Positions 54,278 to 64,000 of a stretch of DNA of 64,000 nucleotides are shown piece by piece; positions within the stretch are counted from its first letter, which is position 1, and every line of letters begins with the position of its first letter. The position numbers and the translations under genes are program-made. The stretch comes from Ancylostoma caninum (lineage: Eukaryota; Nematoda; Chromadorea; Rhabditida; Ancylostomatidae), in the NCBI GenBank assembly GCA_037903475.1, contig JBAJFG010000582.1, positions 372,001-436,000 of the forward strand, given 5' to 3'. The notes beneath the pieces are model-generated. The model was given only the letters and a program-made list of their open reading frames with translations, was not told the origin of the DNA and did no database searches.

Positions 54278-57121
54278 TTCGCAACATTCTTGACATACCA
54301 CTGCAGCTAGAACCTTTTTCATTTCTTAGATCTCCGGTTACACTGACATCTTGAAAGCTACCCGGAAATGATGTATACTTACGTGGGATGCATATGTTCG
54401 AGCAGCACAACGCTCTCATCCTTCTGAATGGAGGCTGTACAACGCCAATCCACGATTATATTGCGGGTAGCCGCCCTACGCTGCTGCTATACTCCACGAG
54501 AAGTGGTCCTCGTCACTGCTTCATGGTAGCACTGGTTGTGGAGAAGATCGATTGCTAACGATGTCGTCGTTGTTGTAGACTACAATCGATGCGTACCAAA
54601 ACCAATGTTTCTATTCCCGCAGAGACTCACATCACTTACTTCTCGGAGGAGCATTGCAGCAACCGTGGAGATCTCGTGAGCTCGCACATACTCGTCAAGG
54701 AGTGCTACTAAAAAATTGTTTTCTACATCAATACAGAAAACTGGTAGTTTTGCAGTATGATGGACCTTTTCCTCAATAGACCCTCAATGTATCTAGAGGT
54801 TTATACCGGTTATTATTAGCGTGGTAAATTTGAAATACGCGTTTCTGCATTGAATAAAATATTTTCTTAAAGCAAAGCTACAACACCTCATTCCATGTCT
54901 TAATAAGGATTAGTACTACTGAACCTTTAACATCTTCCTCCATCCTTCGTCGCGGTTTTAGAACGTTTCTCTATCATGGAAAGCTTTACCAACGGAAGCA
55001 AGTGCTCGCTTGATAGCGCAAGTTCTCGGCTATCTAGCGGCTCAAGCGCCACTTCTGATACCACATATATAGGGCAGGGCAGTCCAAGAATCGATTGACG
55101 GTCACAATTTCGGTTTATTTACCCAAGTTCGAGACCATTCTCAAGTAGTCGATTGTCGCATGGTTTTAATTGGATAACACAGCCCAAATTCTCCTCAATT
55201 CTTACATGACTTGGGTGGTGCTCCGCTGCAATTCTACGTTCTTTAAGGGCATGAAACACAGGGAATGGAATCCCAAAAATTTTATCGTTCTCGTTATGAT
55301 TTTCTTTAAAAATCAGGAATGAAGTAATATTTGGGGATCTGCGTATAAAAATACGTCACGAAAAGCCCTTTCAGATAATAGCAAAAGTTGGGCAGCAGTA
55401 GTTCTGCAATACTATAAAGACGTCGAAACTTCAGCGCGCATTTCAAATTTGCCACCCTAGTAACACACAGTTAGCCGAGCATGTTTCTGCATGGCGAGCG
55501 TGTATGTCTAAAAGACATTTTTTTGCACAATGTGCACTACCTAACTACAGGGTAACGGTTTTTCGTCATAGGTGCTTTTCGCGTGATGCACCATGTGCAT
55601 CACATTGTCTAAAATGTGTTAAATTCGGTTTAACTACTCGTGATTTGAAGAAATCATCTTAGGATTGGGAGTGCCGAACCTACGGCTCATTGGATAACTA
55701 ATCCTAAAAAACGGTTGACAGTGCAGCTGGTGCAGCACTACCGCGATTCTAGAAATTTCCAACAAATTCCACCGTTTCGCAATGGCCTTAGCTGAGTACA
55801 AAACAATATTATGGTATAATTTGTAATAAAATATAATAGATTATCAGTGCCTTCCTACGTTCCTTTTGCATCCTCTTTTGTTCTTTTCTTACTCGCTGGT
55901 AGTTCCTTTTTTGTGAAGAATTATTAGCGTAGCACTCCCAATTATTCAGAAAATGGTGTTACTGAAAACACAGTGTTGAAGGAACAGGATCGATGCAAAC
56001 ACCTGACGGCGCAACGGCAAATTTAGCTACTTGTTCCAAATAAACTAAAATTTGTAAATTTTGTGGAAGGGAAGACGGTACAAATTCGAGGAATGATAAG
56101 CAGATCTGTCGAGCTTTCCTCTTATCAAGTATTAGGAGTGGATCCCAAATTATCAACTAATTTGCGTAATTGCGGTGGTCAGTTCTTATTTGGTCCTGTC
56201 CTAAGTACATACAACACCCAGTATCGAAGAGCAGTGATAAGACCTTTACAACCCTTTTCTCCGCCTCCCAGCTTCCACATTTGTACTTCTTCAATGGAGA
56301 AGACCTCGAAGTCGATAGAGAAGAACGCCGGCTGCTAGAAAAAGCGATGAAATTTCTCCATTCTAGAGTGGTCTGTCAGCGCGTCACATAAAGGCGAAGT
56401 GCATGGGTGGAGTAAGCAGGCGATCAGCCGTCGGCTTTTGCCTCAATCCTCCTTCCTAGAGGCGACAAAATCCATTTTTTCTGTCCAATTCTGTCGGCAA
56501 TAGGCGCTCGAATGGCTCATTTTATTGAATGTTACGAAGAAATTGTTCCAAATTCGGCAACGCTTACGATTCATTTGTGGTTTCAATAGGCGCTCGAATA
56601 TTTATTCTCGAAACGTGGGACAGGACTGTGGTCTTGCTGCTTACCTCTCCCGGTTTTCCGTTACTATTCCTCTGTTTACGATGCTTTGTTCCTACTAGTT
56701 TATGTTACGTATTTGACTGCAACATTCGGTGCAGCATTCCTTTTCACTTACAGCAAAATAATAAATCTAATTTAATAGAAAATTTATTTTCTAGATGGTT
56801 TGTCACCGCTTTGGTGGTACAACATATGAAAATTTTAAGTTTCTGAGTTTGAAAGATGAACCCCATAGAGAATCATAGAGGAACATCCTTGATGCCCTTA
56901 TGTGCTTCTTTCCCAGTTTTACAGCTTCAATTCTATTAACCTTTCATGTCTCTATAGGAGAAGTAAACTGGCAGATTTGGAATCTCAGCAGCAGAATCTC
57001 ATCACGATAGAGCACTACTTCCCCTTTTTCACCCTCGGGTTGCATAGAAACCCTGTTTATATGACAGGGAGATAGAATTGTAACTGACGTGACTGCTTGC
57101 TTGGACATTATTTCCATACTC
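54278..57121. other. Intergenic, no supported gene
   Basis: AT-rich sequence with short frames only. The + frame at 56,063-56,338 has no motif or splice context. Confidence 0.4.
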
Positions 57122-58724
57122 ATCTATTAAACAAAGCGCCGTAAGGGGGCTAGAGCGGCTAGAGATACGCGGCGGCACTCATAGACACCGCAATATTGAG
57201 GCGCAGACTGTGGGGCGAAATGGCCGATTTTTAGGGACTCAGACACATTCGTTTCGAAACTCGCAATACCGTCACTGCTGGCTCTCCCGCATGCACGAGG
57301 TAGTGATTTCATCACCTTCGCTGGCGGTCTCGCAGCATAGGGGTGAGGGAATGTTTACAAGCTTTCAGGCTGCACAATGTACGCAGCAGAAAACCACCCG
57401 AGGAAATGAGCGGAAATGTGACCACTGCAGCGTCTGGGAAGCCAAGAAGCTGCAGGATCTACACGATCGCCCCAACTGGTGGATGGTATTGCCGCATCCC
57501 TTGCGGAGTTTTCGCAGCGACTCCTTAGTCACGGCATCCGTTCGTTTCGAGAACATCTGCACTAACAAGGAGTAAAAGCTTCAATATATCAAGGCATGAC
57601 ATTGTGTAACCAATGGTCCACCCATGGCGAAAGGGACCGCCGTGGCCCATGGTGTGGGAGACACCAGGATACAGGTCTACCGATGGAAAAAGAGCCCGCC
57701 GTGGACCAGTGGTGTGGGGGATGCCAGGATACGGGTCCACCGATGGAGAAAGGGACCGTCGTGTTCCAGTGGTATGGGGGACGCCATATACAGGTCTACC
57801 GATGGAAAAAGGGCCCGCCGTGGCCCAACGGTATGGGGGACGCCAAGATACGGGCTCACCGATGGAGAAAGGGCCCGCGGTGACCCAGTGGTGTGGGGGA
57901 CGTCAGAATACGAGTCCGTCGACAGAGAACGGGTCCGCCGTAACCAAGAACGGGTCCGCTGTAGCCAAGTAGTGTGATGAACGCTAGGAGACGGGTCCAT
58001 AGACACAGAACGGATCCGCGTGGCCCAGTGGTGTAAGGGAACGTCAGGATACAGGTCCACCGATGGAGAAAGGGCCCGCCGTGGCTGAGTGGTGTGGAGA
58101 ACACCAGGATACGGTTCCGCAGATGGAAAAAGGGTCCTCGGCCCTAAAGTGATGAAATCGCGAGAACGCTTGTTCACCGATGGAGGAAGGATCCGTCGTA
58201 GCTCAATGGTGTGAGAACGTCGGGGTACGGCTTCACTTTGGTCCGACAGTGTGGAGAATGCCGGAATGCGAGCACGCCCCTGGAGAACGGATCCGGCTGC
58301 TCTAACTGTGAGGAGGGCGCCAGAATGCGGGCGCTTAGATGGAGGAAGTGCCCGCCGTGACCCAGTGGTGTGGACACCAAGATACGTGTCCGCCAATATA
58401 GGATTGGCCCGCAAAGACTAAGTAAAGTGGAGAATACCAGGGTACGCTCAGCCGACGGTGAACGGGTTCGTTGTGGTCTAACAGTGAAGATGACGCCAGA
58501 ATACGGGTCCACCGATGGAAGAAAGCCCGCTGTGGCCCAGAAGTGTGGAAAACACTCGGATACAATTTCGCTTCAACCCAATAGTGTGGAGAACGGCAAG
58601 ATACAGTTCCTTCGACAGAGAACGTGTCTGCGTTCGCCCGGTAGTGAGGAACACGCACGAATACGTCATACGATGGAGAACGGACTTCTCATACTCATAC
58701 TCAACTCATAGGAAGGACTTCATG
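57122..58724 (-). mobile_element. Dispersed element carrying a 60-bp minisatellite, copy 2 (inverted)
   Basis: Reverse-complement relative of 8513-9798, including the single-copy third (57,122-57,610) and a longer tandem array (about 57,620-58,690) of units containing the reverse of the CTCCATCGGTGGACCC core. The extra length, about 0.3 kb, is mainly additional units. A 245-codon minus-strand frame crosses the array only because the unit is a multiple of three. Confidence 0.8.
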
Positions 58725-61700
58725 TCCTAAATTTTGCTATCTGCTGCTGACCCTTAAATTTTCCCTCCAGTATCGAAAGCGCTGGTGGTTCTATGTGTAG
58801 GCGATAATTAGTCTCAACTTTATCTTAATAGCCTTCACACATTCTATGTATTCACAATTATTCTTGTCGATTTGATTTCGCCTTATAAGACTTGCATTCC
58901 TAGTTCCTACGTCTTCTCAATCTGCCCAAAGTCTTCGTGAAGCTTGTGCGTATTCTTCATCGTAAAGCACGAAATCAAATCGAGCCCCACGCAATTTACA
59001 ATTCTTAATTCCGGAAAACTCATGCCGCACTGTCCTGCTGCCGCATTAACGAAGCTGTTTTGTTTTGTTTTCTTGCAGAATTTCATACTCTATTCTGAGA
59101 TTTCTATGGTCAATCCTGTTCTGGTTTGAGAGACCCTTCCTATGCTTTGTTTCGGATTTTTATCTAAATTTCAGTTTTAATAGTTGCAATTCCCACCTTC
59201 TGTCTGCAGCGCACCGTGAGTGCAATAGAAGTTAAAATGTCATAGTCTTCAAGATCAGCAAGATTTCGGGCGAGCATGAGTGTGCTCCCACTAGCTGTGT
59301 ACTATTACGTTGACACAGACGTTTACAGTAATGTCTTTTCCGTATGTCTTACATCTTGACATACATATGTACATCCAACCAGTGTATTATGCATCATCGT
59401 GGTACCAGCAGAATTCTGCACCTAATCAATTATCAGGCAAATTTTGGGTTTACATACAAAAAAATTAATGCAGAAGACTCATGCAAATAAACACGAAAAC
59501 GTTAGAAGAGTATACATATAAGGAAAACGACTCCACATTTTGGTTTATAGTCCCCCCGAGGCTCTTCAATGAAGAGGTGGACTAGAAAGATTAAGAGTAA
59601 GAAAGAGGAGCAAAAAGGAGAAGAGTATGAAAAAGAAAAGCAATAAGAAAACAGGAACAAAGGAAGGAATCGGAGAAAGATTCGCAAAAAAAGAATTCTC
59701 TCCTGTACTTAATTTTTTTGCTGAATCGTGAAAAAAACATTGCACAGTTGCTCATGAAAACGACGGAAGGGAGGCAGTGATCCCCTGATCGCTCTTGAAT
59801 CTTTGTGTGTAGAGATCCATTACGATAAAAACCTAGCTATACATGCAAATCTTCAGAAAAATGCTAAACTTTTCTTCTTGACATAGTATGCACTGCACTT
59901 TCCTACATCAAACCAAACTCTGGATGAAACCAGCCAGAGCTTGACTGCAGCATCAAGAAATTGCCCATTTTTGGGATTAGTACAGAATGTGCTCCTTCAT
60001 TCTCGTGTTTCTAGTCTACCATATATCTACTATCAGAAATTGCGGCAAAATAACGCCTCTCCCCAATATAAAAGAGAATATCTTATATCTGATTCGAAAT
60101 AGAGATAAAAATGGTGTCCAATTATTTTATAGGTCGTTATGTAATCCCTTGTACGAACTCTCATTAGCACTCTCACATGAAAAAACTCAATCCAGGGGGA
60201 ATTCAGAGGAATGCCATTTTCCTGTGATTTTCTTGAGCGTCTCGCTTCATTAGGCGCGTGCTCTGTCCACGTCCTCAGACTGCTCCGTTCCCTTGTACTC
60301 TGACTCGAATGCATTTTTTGTGCAGATCCTGCCGCTGTCGCCCACCCTCATTCACTGCGGTCATTTCCGTTCCAATTACTCTTCAATCGCTAGGCGATCC
60401 AGGTCTGTTTTAGGGTAATTTGTCGTCGTACGCCGGTGGGCTGTGGGCTGCTGCTCGTCAGTCACACGATGAAAACACGTCCGTTCATCATATTGAGTGC
60501 CTTGGCTCTCGGCCAAGGGCATTTCGAGCGGAATTTTGCTAAGTTGGACTCTTGGCCTAGATTGTTCCAGCTTTTGCGTTCTGCGTACACGTACTATGAT
60601 GTGCTCTGCGGAAAATTTCCTGAAATGGAAGCTGTGCTGGATATCCGGGATATCCGCGTACATTTGCATGCCGCAGTCCAGACAACAGCGTATCCAATTT
60701 CCGACGAACTACGTACACTGGAATGAGCATGTTTTGTGGCATCGCACAACATTACGGACCGGCTTTATTTCTTTAGTGCCGTTCAGTTTCTATAGCTGGT
60801 TCACTGGAAGTTCCCGCAGGAAGAGAAGCTCCGTCACACCTACTTCCAGTGATTCTCTACAGCTCCAGTATTTGTGGATCTTTCTGGATTGATCCGAAAT
60901 AACCTTGCTTTCCTTTAATTAACCACTCCTGCTCTTCGTAGTAGCCGCTGCAGTGGCAGGAACAATATTGTTGAGGTCCTCCACAAATGTTTTTTTTTTG
61001 CATGGTAAGGTTGCAATTTTTAAGAAGTAGTGATCTATGAACCTACTGGTCCGCGAAACTGCCCTATTATTACGAAAAATTTTAATTCGCTTGCAATTCA
61101 TTCCCCATTGTGTGTCGTTTCTAACCTCAGAGGAAAGTTTTAGAACATTTATGGAATAAAATATTTGGAAACCATGCTGCCACGCTCATCCCACCCCCTC
61201 TCTCCTCTCTTCTAAACCTGAATCTAAGACTCTGCTACCTGCAGCTAGCCCTTGACTAGCGTAAACTCCACCCTAATCTGGATTGTGGATCTCTGCACTT
61301 GTTCGGATCCCACCTGCGATCCCTTTCCCATCATATACTAGAAATCCATTTTTGGCGAAATTGAGGAGTCAGTTCAGCTGGAGTGGATTCAAAATTCCCG
61401 CCCCGGAGAGGTACGTATCCAAATTGCATTCTCTAACCCCCTTTCTTGCTACATAGCGACTACTATACTTAGAACCGAATGAAAATTGAACAAATTGACT
61501 AATTTGTTTATAAACCCAGACCCGATCTAAAAAATTAGAATGTTGAAAAAAAAGAGAAAGCCCCAAACATCTCCTTATGTCTCCACAAAGGTCGTACTCC
61601 TCGCAACTTCTCGGATATTCAAAATTTTAACTTACTCCAATTTGAGTTTTCACTCCAATTTGAATTTTCAAAGTCGGATATATTTATTAAGTTGCACTAT

Positions 61701-62654
61701 TCCAAAGTGTGACAGCGAGTTACCCTTTCATGCATACGTAGTCAAATACTTAGTAAGGTATATAGGAGGAGATTTTCTTAACTTCTAGTTGGTATTGATT
61801 CTTGCAAAATAATCTCTACATTGCAGCTGAAAACCACCAGAACAACTAAGGAACTGCAAAATCTATTGCATGTCGTACTTCTGTCGGAAGCGTGCTCCAA
61901 TTATCTTGCGAATTATTGTGTTCATTTTTATTGCTCTTCCTTTACTGAGCTGTTGAGTTGACATAGCAGCAATTCTCATTGCAGAACAGTGCGAAACATA
62001 AAAACATCAGATTCATGCAAAGAAAGCTGATGAGACCTTTCCCCTCTTTTTTGAGGGAGAGGGAGTGGGTTGAAATGGCGGAGGCGCAGAATGAAAGGCA
62101 TGATTCTATTACAGGCAAATGGCGCAGAGATTTCCATAATGTCGCGATATGCCAAGTAAAAGCTATAAAATGGAGATGTATTCTTCAAGATTTGGTAATA
62201 TTATAAAATGGTGTTTCCATTGTGTTCAACTTCAAAACAGGCCTTCGCAAAACTTCATTCGTATGAGCACAAATTAATCCATTGAGAATTTTGGAAAAAA
62301 TTGGGGCGTGTAGCATGAAGAAGGGGAAGCGATGAGCGCGAATGGGGGAGGGGGGACGAGTTTGCAAGTAATAACAATCAGCAAGTTGTTCCCATTATCT
62401 CAACAGGGTATATTCATAGAACAAGTGAAACTGCATGTGTGCACTGGACACACCTGCGTCTATATGATGGACGACAAGTCCAGTAGGGGAGACGGGGTTC
62501 TTGAATAATGCACTCCCGGAAGTGCACCACCTTGAGATATTCCCACTTGAAAAAATTCGAGCAGAATCATTGCGCTTTGAGGTAGATTTCGCTCGTTTTT
62601 CTCCAAACTATGTCCCGAATTTGTGCAAAAACGTCCACGTTATTGGTCAGAAAA
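58725..62654. other. Intergenic with one higher-GC block
   Basis: The stretch 60,420-60,900 is higher in GC and has open frames on both strands (for example 97 codons on the + strand to 60,726) but no recognised motif and no clear splice sites. The rest is AT-rich without supported features. Confidence 0.35.
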
Positions 62655-63680
62655 TAAGGTTCTATTAGGTATTAACATATGTTCTTGCACTTTTTTCAAA
62701 TGCAGTTATGCAGTCTTCTCCACGTACATATTTGTTATCTTTTAGGTACAGGTCATATAAGGTTCGAAAGCGCTAATCTTTCTCTACAAGAATTATGTAA
62801 CAGTTTTTTTTCTGGAACGACAGTTTGCTTGAGTTTTAAGGCTGCGAAGTGGAGCGATGAGCGAATGAAAAACAACGCGCCCGACAGCTACCTATCGTGC
62901 CATTCAGTTAAAGCTCGAAAGACCATCAAAACTAAGCAAGCCACTTCTACCAAGTACGAAAGAGATGTTTTGTTTGAAATGACTGGTCATCAGCGGTTTT
63001 TAGAGACAGCACGCACGATGAAAAACGTCTTCGATTTTTTCATGAGGTTCTACTCTGGAGGCTGCTCTGGAGCCCATAGCTGAGGAAAGACCATCAAAAA
63101 AGCCAACGTTTGCGAGAAATATTGTGTTGTATTTTGCCAATACATGTCCATTTTAACCAGATCTATCGCCTGGGATGTGTGCGGCTGCCGAGACATGGGA
63201 AGGATCACCGCTATCCAAAAATACTGATCCTGTATCAGCTGAGAAACACAGCCGCACACGATTTGGGCAGGGTTGGAGCGTACTGGGCGCATTTGTACAT
63301 GCGCACGCGTTTTATACTCAAGTAACTGCAGTATTTGGATTGATTCCTTTTGCAGTTACATTCCAATTGAGGGCACATTTAAAATGAGCTCAAATGCGAG
63401 AAGACTTTTTCCAGCGAGTGTTGCCTTTAAGCTGAAAGAAGACAAATTCGTTCTCAGTGACACGAACCATTTCAACCGAACAGATTCCTTTCAAGAACAC
63501 CTGAAAATCGCTCCAGAGGAATCGTATGGTCTCTATGGACATCATAATTCTCAAGCCTATCAAATAACTCAGGTAATCCTGTTGGAAGGATCCAACCGGA
63601 AAGGTCCATCATCTTGCCCCGTGATAACGTCGGACCCTACCCTTGCCCACACCCCAAAAAGCGCAAGGACCAATGTTAGC
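62655..63680 (+). repeat. Dispersed repeat R1, plus-strand copy with TTAA MITE inserted
   Basis: Parallels the reverse complement of 30,930-31,530 on both sides of a 423-bp insert: upstream TTGCTTGAGTTTTAAGGC..GTTAAAGCTCGAAAGACCAT, downstream CCGAACAGATTCCTTT..GGTAATCCTGTTGGAAGGAT. The class is unknown. Confidence 0.75.
63004..63426. mobile_element. TTAA-flanked MITE, copy B
   Basis: The ends are AGACAGCACGCACG and the reverse complement of AGGCAACACTCGCTGG. The right flank is TTAA (63427-63430) and the left flank is TTAG (63000-63003), one change from TTAA. The body matches 3944-4383 throughout, for example GGAAAGACCATCAAAAAAG and AGTTACATTCCAATTGA. The 31-kb copy of the host repeat lacks it. 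Confidence 0.8.
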
Positions 63681-64000
63681 ACCTAATAATTTACGCAAAC
63701 TTTGCCGAAAAAATGTGGGAGTTTTGCTAGAAAATGCACGAAATTTACTTTAAAATTGTGCGACAATGCTAATTTGTTAGTGGGCACGTAACCTAACAGG
63801 CTGGGAGCAGCGCTCCATGAATTATCAACAAGGGAGTGCATGGTGCAGAAACCCTGTAGTTCTTGCTTACCAGGGAAGGATACTAGGCGGGTAGACAATT
63901 CGTAATGGAATGTATGTATATTGTCGAATTCAGTTTTCGATGCTGATATGTACGTAACTCTTCACAGAGAACTCCGCAGCAGATAATGAAAACGGATTTG

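Noticed and set aside
57677..58414. 245-codon minus-strand open frame over the minisatellite
   Set aside because: The tandem unit is a multiple of three, so frames stay open passively; several frames are equally open and there is no recognised domain.
60421..60900. Higher-GC block with open frames on both strands
   Set aside because: No recognised motif, no consistent splice sites, and neither strand is clearly favoured.

Overview
The window is eukaryotic nuclear DNA, most likely from a parasitic strongylid (hookworm-type) nematode. The evidence is an RTE-type non-LTR retrotransposon whose endonuclease and reverse-transcriptase segments look like the RTE proteins abundant in hookworm genomes, exons resembling nematode sre-type serpentine chemoreceptors, short introns with the nematode acceptor TTTTCAG, and Tc1/mariner, piggyBac-like (TTAA) and Ty3/gypsy elements. 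The species assignment is inference.

Gene density is low and most of the sequence is repeats at different stages of decay. The only well-supported multi-exon gene is on the + strand at about 27.4-29.75 kb: ten exons with consistent reading phases and conserved splice sites, product not recognised with certainty (a weak ELMO/CED-12-like armadillo resemblance is possible). Receptor-like exons lie on the minus strand at 10.5-18.85 kb (sre-like, probably one gene split by a 4.3-kb insertion), 26.3-27.05 kb, 47.1-47.5 kb and 48.1-48.3 kb. A single good first exon lies at 45,972-46,123 on the + strand.

Layout: 1-10 kb holds a small foldback, a decayed mariner transposase, two direct copies of a ~0.7-kb repeat, an RTE fragment containing a TTAA-flanked MITE, a 280-bp foldback, and a minisatellite-bearing element. 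10-19 kb holds receptor exons split by an RTE pseudogene that itself sits between mariner-like inverted repeats. 22-26 kb holds a Tc1-like element with about 0.55-kb inverted repeats, a palindromic MITE, and a second partial Tc1-like copy. 27.4-29.75 kb is the multi-exon gene. 30-32 kb has three inverted-repeat elements. 35.3-43.2 kb is a nested stack: a TA-targeting MITE family member is broken by a 3.2-kb TIR transposon, which contains a 1.39-kb GC-rich-ended TIR transposon, and the far end of the same MITE is broken by a 4.06-kb LTR retrotransposon that encodes only an intact integrase. 43.8 kb has a tRNA-derived SINE with a perfect 12-bp target duplication. 47.3-47.75 kb is a 0.5-kb palindrome made of two copies of a receptor-like exon. 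53.7-54.3 and 57.1-58.7 kb carry second copies of the MITE family and of the minisatellite element (the latter inverted relative to 9 kb). 62.7-63.7 kb has another dispersed repeat with a second copy of the TTAA MITE inserted.

No rRNA, canonical tRNA, CRISPR or bacterial-style operon is seen. The most distinctive items are the integrase-only LTR element, the reconstructable nested stack, and the TTAA MITE shown to be mobile by filled and empty sites within this window.
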